Source of the DNA: Gordionus sp. m RMFG-2023
Taxonomy: Eukaryota > Nematomorpha > Gordioida > Chordodea > Parachordodidae
DNA length: 64,000 bases
Direction: 5' to 3'
Assembly (NCBI RefSeq): GCF_954871325.1
Contig: NC_088776.1
Coordinates: 3,851,985 to 3,915,984 of the forward strand
Shown: piece after piece, positions 35,701 through 46,800 of the stretch
Numbering within the stretch: the stretch's first letter is position 1
Layout: the number at the start of each line of letters is the position of its first letter
Translations under genes and position numbers: made by a program
The notes under the pieces: generated by a model
Seen by the model: the letters and a program-made list of their open reading frames with translations, nothing else
Told to the model about the DNA's origin: nothing
Databases searched by the model: none

Positions 35701-37109
35701 GGGCTCTTCTCTGCGAAAGAATTTTTTCCAAATTGTTTTTAGAGGAAAAAAAATTGACTTTCACAACTTCTATTAAAAATTTATAACATAAATATCAATG
35801 CAAAAATTTTCTACTAGAGATCTACCCGGCCCGAATCGGTTTAATTTTTTTAAAAATTGGGTTCGAACCCGTCAGGTCGAGCTTTGGAAATTTTTTTAAA
35901 ATATATTTAAATTTATCAGTTTTATATTGAATTAAATATGTAAAATAAAAATATTTGATTTTATTTATAGAAAATAGATGCCATATGACATATGTCTTTT
36001 ATTTTAATTAATCATAAAAATTAATTTCTATGTTTAAATAAATTCGGGCAGGGTTAGGCTGGCAAATTTCTTTTAAAAAAGAATTCAAGGTCGGGCCGGA
36101 AAAACATTTTTAAAATAAATTTGTGCCAAACCGGTTTATAAACGTTAGGCCCGATGCAGATCACTATTTTCTTGTCCGAAAACCCGTTTTTATTTTATAA
36201 ACCCATATACAACAGGTACACATATTCTTTTAAAGAGGGTTATCAAATATACGCAAATAAATCAAACATTTGTAACTTTTAAAATAGGCATTGAAGAATC
36301 GTCGGGATATGAATAATGTAAGATATACTTCGAATTCCAATATAACTGAGGATCAACTCTTCTTCCTAGCATATGCTCAAGTTTGTATACTATATAACCT
36401 TTGTTGTAAATAAATCTATATTATTTGTTTTTTGATATTTAAATAAGGCACGGTGTTCTAATGAAACAGTCACCCCTCCTCCAACCAGCCCCTATAAATA
36501 CAGGTTATTTATTCAGTGTTAAATAAATTAGAGATAAGCATAACCGAGTTCGGCCCGCTCCAAATCACAAATAAACTGAGTAGTAAATTAAATGTTGATA
36601 TTTATTTAAAAAATGAAATGAGGAATTTACATCATATACATTCGTGATTTCGCATCCAAATTTTAAATTAGTAAGATGGAGTTTTATAGCTTATCCTGAA
36701 TTTTTTAATATACAACTTTTATCATACCCGAAATTCGCATTACCGCTAGATAAAAATAAAGAGAAGACATTTTTCTCTTGAGACCGAACCTGGCTCAATT
36801 TTATATTTCAATGCATTCCTCTTTCCTTTCGTTTCTTTCCATCTTTTCTTATTATCAAAAAAATTAATCCAAGATTTTTAATCTTTCCAAAGCTGCGCAC
36901 TTTTGCCATGGATTTGTTATGGGGAATGTATCTCCAAGTTTTCATATAATAACCTTTTAATTATATTACTTTTTTTTGATTAAAATCAATAAACAATGAA
37001 TAGAGTAAACGGGGTCGTTTCTAATTTAAAAGAGTTCTCAGATGCTTTTAGTTGCTCACGCGGAGACCCTATGAATCCTCCTAAGAAATGTACCTATTGG
37101 GATTTTTAG
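17742..37109 (+). CDS. M13 (neprilysin-like) metallopeptidase homologue, copy A, catalytically altered; 16 exons
   Basis: Exons in order: 17742-17964, 18266-18469, 20434-20786, 24270-24421, 27087-27309, 27411-27509, 28616-28693, 29450-29544, 33382-33443, 34007-34058, 34426-34493, 35004-35131, 35286-35402, 36288-36380, 36448-36503 and 37004-37109. Every intron is GT-AG and all phases agree, giving 702 codons, about the length of an M13 ectodomain. M13 landmarks: [14 protein letters not shown] (exon 1), FYDSCVDK and LFGGW (exon 2), INW (exon 4), WKKCLKM (exon 5), WMDEITK (exon 6), IGYP (exon 7), [11 protein letters not shown] (exons 9-10), QLFFLAYAQ (exon 14), RVNGVVSN and C-terminal KKCTYW (exon 16). 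Catalytic positions are replaced: YFISH for HExxH (about 527-531), ANIAD for ENxAD (588-592), TSP for HSP (662-664), TTNL for NAFY. No signal anchor is seen, so location is unknown. The exon 3 donor is inferred: the site used by copy B would be out of frame here and follows a stop. Confidence 0.85.
18266..18469 (+). CDS. M13 copy A, exon 2
   Basis: 204 nt (2+67 codons+1). It encodes the 'a...Y.sC.d...ie..g..pl..ll...GGW' region: [13 protein letters not shown], then [14 protein letters not shown]. It differs from copy B at only six positions, five of them silent. The donor AAAAAAC|GTTTAA is weak, but it keeps phase with exon 3 in both copies. Confidence 0.8.
18752..18795 (+). repeat. (CTCTT)n pyrimidine microsatellite
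   Basis: Pyrimidine run in the intron between exons 2 and 3 of copy A. The equivalent tract in copy B (about 55485-55517) is shorter and interrupted. Confidence 0.85.
20434..20786 (+). CDS. M13 copy A, exon 3, with inferred new donor
   Basis: Starts after acceptor AAATCTAG (phase 1). It encodes [33 protein letters not shown] and [18 protein letters not shown], the 'f...v..D..ns......Q..L.Lp' to 'Y...i..ia.LL' region. Relative to copy B it lacks about 11 codons in frame and differs at many residues. Copy B's donor (GAG|GTAAGG) is still visible at 20849-20857, but in copy A it lies after in-frame stops from 20805 and out of phase. A consensus-like donor CTA|GTAAAT at 20786/20787 restores phase 0 to exon 4. 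Either splicing has moved or this is the one disabling lesion. Confidence 0.65.
22088..22366 (-). pseudogene. hAT dimerisation-domain remnant
   Basis: The frame contains [20 protein letters not shown], the start of the hAT C-terminal dimerisation block (lp.sSa.vERlFs.a..i). It belongs to the 21926-23398 element. The preceding catalytic core is missing. Confidence 0.8.
22625..23098 (-). pseudogene. hAT transposase N-terminal remnant
   Basis: An ATG at 23098 opens [16 protein letters not shown]. Further in, a frame at 22625-22864 reads [20 protein letters not shown] followed by VNNPSL, the conserved 'i.~fi~~~~~p~s~ven~~f' segment that precedes the catalytic domain in BED-type hAT proteins. The pieces are not continuous. 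They belong to the deleted hAT element. Confidence 0.65.
23648..23745 (+). repeat. (GAAA)n microsatellite
   Basis: About 24 units. The equivalent place in copy B (about 59340) has no such run, so the expansion is specific to unit 1. Confidence 0.95.
23912..24053 (+). mobile_element. 142-bp hAT-like insertion (GGCCCG-rich MITE fragment)
   Basis: Bounded by TTTCTATT at 23904-23911 and 24054-24061. Copy B has the uninterrupted site near 59503-59512. The left end, agtgatctgcatcgggcc, matches the terminus of the 352-bp element at 35815-36166. The interior repeats GGCCCG-type words. The right end does not show the matching inverted repeat, so the element is truncated at that side or a composite. 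Confidence 0.7.
24876..25370 (-). pseudogene. Reverse transcriptase relic in M13 copy A intron
   Basis: The minus strand reads [15 protein letters not shown] and [10 protein letters not shown], matching VAYLKSR and YEFLEAFPS in the post-RT region of the 7045-9777 protein. Weaker similarity continues towards 25370. It is a short, broken piece of the same RT family. A related piece occupies the corresponding intron of copy B (60286-60740), so this insertion predates the segmental duplication. Confidence 0.75.
26283..26799. repeat. Putative hAT-like MITE shared by both units
   Basis: The right end carries 'gggttctcgtccctagtttg' and the left a similar inverted 'aaactagaaccc', enclosing AT-rich sequence. 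In unit 2 the corresponding right end reads 'gggttctcgttccctggtttg' (about 61380-61400). The CAGGGA...-type ends suggest hAT. No clean target duplication was seen. Confidence 0.4.
29950..32679 (-). mobile_element. LINE (RTE-like), 2.73 kb, inserted in the exon 8-9 intron of copy A
   Basis: Bounded by an exact 18-bp target duplication, GAAGAAACTAATATAAAT, at 29932-29949 and 32680-32697. A run of T on the plus strand at 29950 is the poly-A tail of the minus-strand element. An apurinic endonuclease-like domain lies at 32032-32352 ([35 protein letters not shown]). The RT palm near 30700-30850 reads [12 protein letters not shown] and FANDIVILA, where the usual FADD is FAND, so one catalytic Asp is lost. 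The C-terminal block at 30058-30429 reads [21 protein letters not shown] and [11 protein letters not shown]. Several stops and frame changes interrupt the single long frame, so this copy is dead. Its exact duplication argues for a fairly recent insertion. Confidence 0.9.
33523..33590. repeat. Small palindromic element
   Basis: 'ggcagacccggtt' and 'gggttaaaaatctgcc' form imperfect inverted ends around 'cccaaatatttaaaaatttggg', itself an inverted repeat. It may be a miniature element in the intron between exons 9 and 10 of copy A. Confidence 0.4.
34426..34493 (+). CDS. M13 copy A, exon 11: the zinc-binding helix, with HExxH replaced by YFISH
   Basis: Acceptor TTTCTCAG, 1+22 codons+1, donor CCGA|GTAAAT. 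Together with exon 10 it reads [20 protein letters not shown] then HSFNHP. The canonical M13 sequence is 'yP..lnyGaIG.vIGHEi.HGFDd.G'. GAIG, the I before the motif, the second His and the following Phe are kept; the first His is Tyr, the catalytic Glu is Phe, and the Gly residues around the helix are Ser. The surrounding match is too good to be another exon, so loss of the zinc motif is real in this copy. Confidence 0.85.
34562..34900 (+). repeat. (GGAA)n polypurine microsatellite, about 84 units
   Basis: Nearly pure GGAA/AAGG repeats spanning about 340 bp within the intron between exons 11 and 12 of copy A, starting about 70 bp after the exon 11 donor. The apparent FLPS- or RKEG-repeat frames it creates on both strands are artefacts of the repeat. 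A long purine/pyrimidine mirror tract can form triplex DNA. Confidence 0.97.
35286..35402 (+). CDS. M13 copy A, exon 13: third zinc-ligand motif altered (ANIAD)
   Basis: 39 codons, phase 0 at both ends. [20 protein letters not shown] corresponds to 'v.G..TL.ENIADNgGl..A'. The Glu that is the third zinc ligand (E646 in human neprilysin) is Ala; the Asp equivalent to D650 is kept. Confidence 0.88.
35815..36166 (+). mobile_element. 352-bp hAT-like MITE with GGCCCG-rich ends
   Basis: Left end tagagatctacccggcccg; right end, reverse complemented, tagtgatctgcatcgggcc: an imperfect terminal inverted repeat of about 18-20 bp. The flanks TTTTCTAC and TTTTCTTG are a possible degenerate 8-bp duplication. 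It lies in the intron between exons 13 and 14 of copy A, has no coding capacity, and is related to the insertion at 23912-24053. Confidence 0.7.
36448..37109 (+). CDS. M13 copy A, exons 15-16: C-terminus, HSP motif altered
   Basis: Exon 15 (36448-36503) reads [19 protein letters not shown]. Family proteins have 'WC...........D.HSP..fR', so the Trp is Arg and the transition-state His (H711 in human neprilysin) is Thr, while the Pro and the Arg equivalent to R717 remain. Exon 16 (37004-37109) reads [18 protein letters not shown] and [12 protein letters not shown], then TAG. The family ends in CxxW; here two residues follow the Trp. An AATAAA lies at about 37146-37151, 40 bp after the stop. Confidence 0.88.
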
Positions 37110-38640
37110 ATCGATTTTGGGAAAAGCAAGATATCATGGAACCAAAATAAATCTATTACAACAACTTCTAATAAAATAATTCTAACACAATTGTAATTTG
37201 TTTATACATTAATCTTAGGGGAAGCTATTTCTTAAAAAAGGCTTTATTATATTTGGGAATTATGTACACGTTTGTTTTATCATCATATCAATATATTTTA
37301 TAACAAAATCATTTTTAGTATTTTTTGGGGGAAAAAACATTTATTAATCAAATTTATCTTGATTGATTTGTCATTATCGGAAATATAATTCAAAAAAATC
37401 AATTATTCGTATTTCGAATACAAAATTTATGATTTAATTCGTTTCATAAGAATACTGATTTAATCCACCGAGGAGGAAAAACTGATCCATAAAACGTATT
37501 AAAATGTATTATTTTTAAAGCTAATTTTGCACAGGTACCCAAAACGTAATCTATGAGGATCCAGTTCTGTTATGGCTCTAATGGTTTGGAATAAATTATA
37601 AAATTTTTTAGGGGTATTTTGAAACTTTAATGGTATTTATTATCAAATTTGTCTTAAGATTTGTGCCAAAAACTTGTAATTTCTAAACTTACAAAAACCT
37701 ACTTTAGGAATACTAACGTTTAAAAATTATTAAAATTGTATAAAAATTTAAAAATAAAATGTTTAGTCCACATTTTTAATTTTCCATTAAAGGTTAACAT
37801 ATGGTTTTTGATAAAGTTTTAGAAATTTAATTTTTCGGATGTTTTGGGCACCATATTGACACTATAAAAAAAATAAAAGCAATAATTACGAGTGGGTGAA
37901 GGAACTTTATATCAGGCCTTATTGATTTCCGAAAGTAAAGAAATTCTCTTAGACTATTTACGCTCTAGTTTTAAAAATTACGATAACGATATTTTTAATA
38001 TAATATAATTTTAAATATATAAATATTACGATTTTTTTCTTACTAAATTCTGAAGTTATATTATCTCAACGACATATTATATTAGTGAAAATATAAAATT
38101 TAATTGTCAAATAGAAGGAAACATTGTATTTACTATAGTAGGATTGCTGGACACTGGCACCCAATAGTTCATTGTGCCAAGGCCGAGAGAATTTTTTCTA
38201 CGAGGCAAACTATCCTAAATTTTTTTTTAATGACCGATGAATATTATATTTAATGCTCATGAGGGTTATTTCTTAAGAACATTTTAAATATTTCGAGAAA
38301 CGGGCAGAACAGAACCTGTGATTAGAATGCCATCAGTCACAGGACAGAAATGCTGATTTTGGTGGGTTAGATCTTTCATCAAAAGCAATGTTGCAAAATA
38401 CTCCCACCCTTAAACTCTTGACTAATATATTGTATTCAATTATAAAGATGTATGTTATATAAATATCTAATAAGTAACTGCAAAAAATTTCAAAGAAAAT
38501 GAATAAGCTCAGTGTTAAAAAATTTTGAATTCCGCCGCATAGAAACGAGCAAGATGCTCAGGTAATATGAACTGAGGTTGCTTTTGGAGGTGACGGTAGA
38601 GGTCTCCATCGTCACTCCATTACGAATGCGTAACTATAAA
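37110..38640. other. Downstream flank of M13 copy A
   Basis: AT-rich sequence with the probable polyadenylation signal of copy A (AATAAA, about 37146). Around 38120-38300 a plus-strand stretch with LLDTGT recalls an aspartic-protease fragment of an LTR retrotransposon; it is short, broken and old. Nothing else is recognisable. Confidence 0.4.
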
Positions 38641-38799
38641 ATAATAGATAAATAATTAGTTTTTTTGTTATATCGAAAGTAAGTTTTTCCCGGTATATTA
38701 GTCGTTTACTGTAGGAATTCTATTTATAAAAAACGTAGTTTTGAAGAAAAATGTGCAAAAGCAATGGTCATTTCAAAAATATTATTCAACAACATATAA

Positions 38800-39351
38800 A
38801 TTCTAAATGGTTAAACGTAAACCTCTACGTCGTCGCAGAATTGCTTTCGGATCACTTTTGCGGCGTATTCCTGACCATTTGTTTTGGAACGGGCAAAAAA
38901 ACTTTGGCTGCTCCACCCCTTCCTATAGGTTTGATCATTTTAGTCTACGCAGAGCTGGCTTATTTTTGCCTCTGCTAGACTAGAATCTTTTCCATCAAAC
39001 ACTCTTTGAAGATGGGATAAAAAAGCTTGTGGTTACATACAGGGATTATCAAATATACCTCTGACAACTTTCTCAACCCCTTCTTCACCATCATCCACCA
39101 TCTTCCCAATACCCCTTTTTTTAAAGAATTTTTTGAAAATAGGGTATTTCTACTGTCCTCTTCTGACAAAGCTTGAAAAACTAGGCCATCATGCAAATAC
39201 TTCTTTTTGACACTGCCACAAAAACCTTTGATAAATCTGGGTCTATTTTAGTATCAACCTTGAAAGAATACTTGCCATATTCCTCTACAGGATCAAAGCC
39301 ATTTTCATTCTCCTTGATTTTTAACACTCGGCGTATATCAAATCCCGTTTG
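38800..39351 (-). pseudogene. Unrecognised coding-like segment with frame disruptions
   Basis: After an acceptor-like TTATTTTAG, the minus strand opens at 39351 with QTGFDIRRVLKIKENENGFD and reads on to KVDTKIDPDLSK. Sense-like sequence then continues in other frames: KKYLHDGLVFQALSEEDS, then VEKVVRGIFDNP and VFDGKDSSLAEAKISQL, reaching about 38800. Codon content and composition (less AT-rich) look coding, but at least two frame changes and some stops break it. I do not recognise the family. It may be a processed or decayed copy of a host gene or part of an unknown element. Confidence 0.4.
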
Positions 39352-41950
39352 CTAAAATAAATAAATAAAATGCCAATTACAAAAAAGTGTTTGAATTAAA
39401 TTTAAAAGTAATCCATCTAACTTTTAAAATTTAATAAGCGAATCCAAATTTATAGTATATATTATAATATACAAATTTATCAAAGTAAAAAATATATAAA
39501 TAACTTTAAAATTAGTCAATACCTTGCCTTCGGAATGTCTTTTTATTGTGAGTATACCTTCTTAAATTTACTAGACTAACCTTACAGTGAATAATTGTAA
39601 ATTATTATTATTATACTGTGTTATTTTTATATTTAGATTCAAAGTCAAGGTAATATCCCCCACGCTAGCAAGGTTAAGGGGAACTTCAAACCTCGCAATG
39701 CATGTGACTGTCATAAATACATAAATCCAAAATATTTTTTGGAAAATATCTCATTTTCATGTCAGTATTCCAACTTCTATTTTTTTTTAAAGTCAGCAGA
39801 TTCTTCCTAGAGCCAAGAAAAAAGGAACGTTAACATATTCATTCATAATACTCCTCCCACCGTATTTTATGTTTTTTAGTAAGATGGAGTATATTAGAGC
39901 TCTGAAACTTTTAGGCTAAGAAACATCCCTTCTCCCCACAAAAAATAATATGTAGATAAATTAGAAATTAATGTTTTTTGAATAATGGCTAAAATTTAAA
40001 ATTTTAAGACAACAAAGCATATATTAATATAAAAAAGTGAAAAGTGTAATTTATTTGCCTATGGATAACAATATAATAGCTATCACTCTCTTCTTACACC
40101 CATTCACTCATAGCAAATTGAAATAAGTATAAAAAAAAGAAAATGAAAATTACTCCCTAACTCCTTCTGCCAATTATCCCGACCCCAAGTCAATTTCATC
40201 TACGTTATGCCCACACCCTATCCCCCAAACATTTAGTAGAATACCCTGTAAATATAGGTGAGGCAGAAATTGAGATGGTAGACAGTCTCAGAGTACGGTA
40301 AATCTAGATAATTGTTATCAAGGAAGCATATGTCCTTCTCTGTGATGAGTTCTGAATTTTTAAAATAGGTATCAATATAATTTAGAACCGCTTATTTAGA
40401 TTGGATCACATATCGTATCATCACTAAGGTACCAATATATATAACAAATAGGATTTGCATAAAGATGATGGACACTCATAAAAAAAGTATTAGTGGTATA
40501 CCAAATGAGCTTTTTACTTGTAAGGTTTCGATATAGTTATTATTATAATTTGTTAGAATTGGCATTTTGAAAATAAATATGTTATTAAAAGTAGCGGTTG
40601 TATGGTAAATAATCTTTTTCATTATCAAGTAACACAGCTTGAAATTGAGAAATTACAAATAAATATTTTGCAAAACGTTGACTTAAATCCTTATATCTGG
40701 TATGATATAATATAGATACGGTTGATGTGCCATCTTGTAAATTTGTAATTTTTTTCAGATTTTTAATGAAGATGAATATCATTATTGTTAAAATTCACAA
40801 TTGAATTTATGGCTAAATGTCTATATTGTACTGTACATTGAAATTCATCATTAGAATGAAATATGATGACAGTGACCTATCAATTGTTGAATCCATAACT
40901 AATATATTAACAACTATCTATATGGAGTTATAATTCTATAAATGGTCATTATATTGACAATCTCAATATCAGATAAGCACAATTTTGAGACTAGATTTTA
41001 TTATATGAGATGATGATGTGAAAGCTTTAATTACAAAAATGATTTCATAATGGAGTAATTGGTCTATATTATTAATAACAGCGTTGTTGTATAGTGAGAT
41101 TTGTGTGGGAGAGAGATAAATAGTGGTGGTGAGTAGAACCAGAGTGTTTATATTTGACCTAAGCAGTAAAATCGCCTCAAAAGGGCAAAGGCCATTATTT
41201 ACATGCAAATTTGTGATTAATATGGATGTTTAGAATCTCAAATTTATTTGATTGAAATGATTTATAGGAATATTGTATTATATTTGAGTGAATATAATGT
41301 TATTTAAAGTTTTTAACTGATTAATATATATTTTAAAGCTTAATTACTTATTAGATTTTTTTTAAAAAAAATAAAAAATATTTCCAAATTTATATTTAAA
41401 AAACTCTTAATTTCCTAGTGGATTTAAACTTTTTTTCTATTCGATTTCCGCAATTAAGATGATAATTCTTCATTTTTAATATAAATTATAACCTAACTTA
41501 AAAACCTATTTGCAAATAGGATAACAGAAGAGGTCCGTCTGTGCCACGCAAAACGATTGGATATTTCTTTAGCTTATGGGACAAATTACACAAAAATATT
41601 TTACAAACCTAATTATGCTATCAATGAATAATAAAAATGTTTATATCTTTTAGAGCAAGTAACGTATTATAAGGAGAGTAGAAAACTAAAACATTGTCTA
41701 GATTTTAAAAAAGGTTTTAATAAAGTAGTAAACTATCTATATCATTGGGGAAAGGTATGGGGGTTACTATTAGATTGGTTCTTCTTCTCTATAAATTTTA
41801 AATATCTTTAAGATCATCGCAGGATTTATTACATTACATTTTTTAAATAATAGTTTTGGTTTTATTTACCTTTTTATTTATTTATTATAAAAATGCTTTT
41901 AATTATAGTTATTATTTTAAAAAAGATTTGTTATTTTTTATCTTCAGATT
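39352..41950. other. Unique AT-rich interval with weak traces only
   Basis: No gene can be supported. One minus-strand frame at 40585-40782 contains ILYHTRYKDLSQRFAKYLF, which faintly resembles the 'i..TQh..L.rkF..vm..y' block of syntaxins; I do not consider this an identification. A second frame at 40969-41208 has no motif. The remainder shows no repeats shared with other parts of the window. Confidence 0.45.
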
Positions 41951-41979
41951 ATTGTATATAGTAATTAATTTAATATATA

Positions 41980-43869
41980 TTTTTGAGAAAGAGGGTGTGG
42001 GGAAAGGTAGTGTTTAGGGGTTATTTTTATAAGCTTAAATCGATATCTATGAGAACAAGTAAATGTGTGAGGGAGAGGTTTCCTGTCCCTCCAATTGGCA
42101 AATATATGCACTATTTTCTTCTTAAATTTTAAAATTAATTTTTTTTATAGATTGTTATTGATATGACTGCGTTTAAAACTTAAATATTATTAAATTATTT
42201 AAGGTATACATACTATTATACTCTATTACCTCGTCATATTTTGTTAAACTGTTCATATTTTTTATTATAATTTAGAAAAAAAAAAAATTTTTTTTTTAAT
42301 TATTGAGAAATTTGATAAATTTTTTAATTATGTATTGGAATATTATAAACTTATTTCTTACAATATTTCAAGATAATTCTTATGGCGCGGAACAAAGAAA
42401 TGGTAAAACTATTTTTATGATATTTTGACAAAACAATACACTCCCTTTTTTTATTGTGAAGGATTTAATAATCATATTTTGACTTTAATTTAACAGAAAA
42501 TAAGATAGAGATATCTTAAAATTTAAATATTTGATGATATATATAGGTTTGAATCTATTTCATTTGACATTCTTTGAAAAAAAATTAATCAAAAGTACAT
42601 TTTAATTCAAGATTTTTGTAATATTCCATCCAAAAATTAAATAATGATGTAAGTGGGCGTGAACGGTAAGTTGTTTGGTAGAAAGCCAGATTATTGTCAG
42701 AAGTTGCCAGGCACATGGCGGATTTAACATTCATGTTATCTAGTAGAGCGTAAATATTGTTATTTTATGTGATTTTTTTACTGAAAAATATATACTCAAA
42801 GCTTAATTAAAAATAGAATATTAAAATCCATTTATATTTAAAAAAAATGTTATTTTCCTTTTGGATATTTATCCCTACAAATATTGTTGAAGATCTTTAA
42901 GATCATTTGCAGAATTTTGATTATATTACATTTAAATAATAGTTTTTGGTTTTTTAACTTTTTACTATATATTAAAAAAAGTTTTTAATTTGATTATTTT
43001 AATATTATTATTAATTTGTACTTATTTTTTCGTCAAATTATTCTATACAGTGATGTATTTTGAATAAATTTTTTAGAGATGGGGTGTGGGGAAGAAGGGT
43101 CTATAGGGTTAATTTTATAAGCTGAATTTGATATCTACGAAAACAAGTAAATGTGTGAGGTAGGAGATTCATGTCCCTCCCATTGGCAAACACCTATGTA
43201 CTAATTTCTTTTTGACCTTGTTTAAATAAAAATTTATTTAGATTGTTATTGCTATGACTGCGTTTAAAACTTAAATATTTTCTTATTATTTAGGGTATAT
43301 GTACTATTATACTCTATTACCTCGCCATATTTTTGCTAAGCTGTTCATATTTTTTATTAAAATTTAGAAAAAAAAATATATTTTTTTAATTATTGTTAAA
43401 TTTTTTAATTATGGATTGGAATATTTTTAACTTACTTCTTACAATATTTGGAGATATTTCTTATATAGTGGAAATAAAAAATGCAAAAATTATTAGTATA
43501 AAATTTTGACAAAACAATACATATACTTCTTTATTTTCTAGCAAGATTTTTCGCTTCAAATATCTTATGTTGACTTTAATTTAACATTAATCTGTATCTA
43601 TTACATTTGACATTCTAAGAAAATAAACAAATAATTCTTTGAAAAATGCTAATCAAAAGCAAATTTTAACTAAGATGAAAGGGATATCTCTCGTATTCAA
43701 CTTAACTAAATATCGAAATAGTATTAACATACTTCTTACAATAATTCTAGTAACGGAACTAAATGATAAAATTATTTATATAAATTTTAACAAAACAATA
43801 CATTCACTTCTTTCTTTTCTAGCAGATTATTATATTAATCGCTTCGAAAATCTTATGTTGACTTTAATT
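41980..43869 (+). repeat. Diverged outer part of satellite array, unit 2
   Basis: Contains two strongly diverged copies of the G+C-richer block (near 41990 and 43085, 'ggggtgtggggaa' ... 'ctgtccctcc') and degraded monomers from about 42340. Unit 1 has no equivalent. Higher divergence at the array edge is the pattern expected where unequal exchange homogenises the interior. Confidence 0.7.
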
Positions 43870-46800
43870 TAACAGAATATAAATTGTAGATATCTCATTA
43901 ATATTGAAATTTTTGATGATATATTTAGATTTATCTATTTGATTAGACATTCATTGAAAATAAGCTAATCAGAAGTAAATTTTAATTAAGATGAAAGAGA
44001 AATCTCTCATATTCAAATTTGCTAATTATATATCTAAATAGTATCAACTTTCTTCATTTTCAAGTAACCTCTTATACCGCGGAATCGAGAAATTGTAAAA
44101 TTATTTATATAAATTTTATAAATTTTCTTCTATCACGCAAGATTATAATTATTCGCGAAAAAATTTTCTGTTGACTTTAATTTAACATAATATAAATTAC
44201 AGATATCTCATTAAAAATGAAATTCTAGATGATATATTTAGGTTTGTATCTATTACATTTGACATTCTTTGAAAATAAGCTAATCAAAAGCAAATTTTAA
44301 TTAAGATGAAAGGGAAATCTCTCGTATTCAAATTTACTTATAAATTTTAACAAAACATTAAATTTTCCATCATTTCTAGCAAGAATTTTATATTATTCGC
44401 GATAAAATATTCTATTGACTTTAAAACATAAATAATAGTTATCTCATTAAAATTGTTTTATTTAGAAAGCGTATGTGGAAAGTTAGTGTACATGGGTGAT
44501 TTAATATGCTTAAATAAATATCTACGTGAACAAGTTAATTTGTGAAAGGGGAGATTCTTGTCTCTCCTATTGACTACTCTTCTAAATTATTTTCTATTAA
44601 CCATGTTTAAAAGAAGATATTATTGAGAATATTATTGTTAAAACTATGTTTCTCAAACTTAAATATTTTTATTATTTAGAGTACAACGTACTATTATACT
44701 CTATTACCTCGCTATATTTTTGCTAACCTTTTCATATTTTTATTATAATTTAGAAAATAAATTTGAAATATTTTTTAGATTATACTTTAGAAAAAAAAAT
44801 TTTTTTTTAATAATTATTTTTAAATTTGATAAATTTTTTAATTATGCATTGGAATATTTTTAACGTACTTCTTACAATATTTCGAGATATCTCTTATATC
44901 GTTGAAATAAAAAATGGTAAAATTATTAGTATAAAATTTTGACAAAACAATACATTCACTTCTTTCTTTTCTAGCAAGATTTTTCTATTATTCGCTTCAA
45001 AAATCTTATGTTGACTTTAATTTAACACAATGATACCTAAAATTAAAATTTTTGATGATATATTTAATCTGTATCTATAACATTTGACATTCTATAAACT
45101 TAACAAAATATCTAAATAGTATTAACTTACTTCTTACATTTATTCTAGTAACCTCTTATATTTCGGAACCAAGAAATGGTCAATTATTTATATAAATTAA
45201 CAAAACAATACATACAATTCTTTCTTTTCTAGCAGATTATTATATTATTCGCTTCAAATATCTTATGTTAACTATAATTTAAAAGAATTTAAATTACAGA
45301 TATCTCATTAAAATTTTAATTTTTGATGATATAATAAGGTTTGTATCTATTTCATTTGATATTCTTTGAAAATATGCTAATCAAAGTAAATTTAATTTAG
45401 ATGAAAAATCTCTCGTATTCAACTTTACTAATATCTAAATAGTATTAACTTACTTCTTACATTATTTCTAGTAATTTCTTATACCACGGAACCAAGAAAT
45501 GGTAAAATTATTTATACAAACTTTAACAAAACAATAAATTATCTTCTATAACTAGAAGATAATTAATTATTCGCGAAAAATTTCCTATTGACTTTAATTT
45601 AACATATTATAAATTACAGATATCTCATTAAAATTGAAATTATAGATTATATATTTAGGTTTGTATCTATTTCATTTGACATTCTTTGAAAATAAGCTAA
45701 ACAAAAGGAAATTTTGATTGAAAGGGAAATCTCTCTTATTCAAATTTACTAATTATATATCTAAATAGTATTAACTTACTTCTTATTTTCAAGTAACTTC
45801 TTATACCGAGGAACCAAGAAATCGTAAAATTATTTATATAAATTTTAACAAACAATTAATTTTCTTCCATTATTTCTAGCAAGATTATTATCTTATTAGC
45901 GAAAAAATATTCTATTAACTTTAATTTAACATAATATAAATTACAGTTATCTCATTAAAATGGTTTTAGATAGAAAAGGTATGTGGAAAGTCAGTGTACA
46001 TGGGTGATTTAATAATCTTAAATAGATATCTACGTGAACAAGTAAATTTGTTAAAGGGGAGATTCTTGTCTCTCCCATTGACTACTCCTTTAAATTATTT
46101 TCTATTAATCATGTTTAAAATAAGATATTTTTGTAGAATATTATTTTTAAAACTATATTTCAAACTTAAAGATTTTTATTATTTAGAGTACAACGTACTA
46201 TTATACTCTATTACCTGGCTATATTTTTAATAAACATTTCATTATTTTTATTATACTTTAGAAAAGAAATATTTTTGGGATTATACTTTAAAAAATTTTT
46301 TTTTTATTAATTATTCTTAAATTTGATAAATTTTTTAATTATGAATTGAAATATTTTTAACTTACATCTTACAATATTTCATGATATCTCTTATATAGTG
46401 GAAATAAGAAATGGTAAAATTATTAGAATAAAATTTTGACAAAACAATACATTCACTTCTTTCTTTTCTAGCAAGATTTTTATATTATTCACTTCAAAAA
46501 TCTTATGTTGACCTTACAGAATGATAACTAAATTGAAATTTTTATTGAAATATTTAATCTGTAACTATTAAATTTGACATTCTAAGAAAATAAACAAATA
46601 ATTCTTTGAAAATATGCTAATCAAAAGCAAATTTTAACTAAGATGAAAGGGAAATCTCTCCTATTCAACTTAACTAAATATCTAAATAGTATTAACTTAC
46701 TTCTTACAATTATTCTAGTAACCTCTTATATTTCGGAACCAAGAAATGGTAAAATTATTTATATAAATTAACAAAACAATACATACAATTCTTTCTTTTC

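Noticed and set aside
38800-38960. Kinase-like reading (SKTNGQEYAAKVIRK) on the minus strand
   Set aside because: One short glycine-poor match without the other kinase subdomains and in a frame-broken context; not enough to name a kinase.
40585-40782. Syntaxin-like peptide on the minus strand
   Set aside because: Only a loose pattern match of about 20 residues; no SNARE motif or membrane anchor nearby.
45994-46230. 78-codon frame in the satellite block region
   Set aside because: Not open in the other copies of the same block; chance frame.
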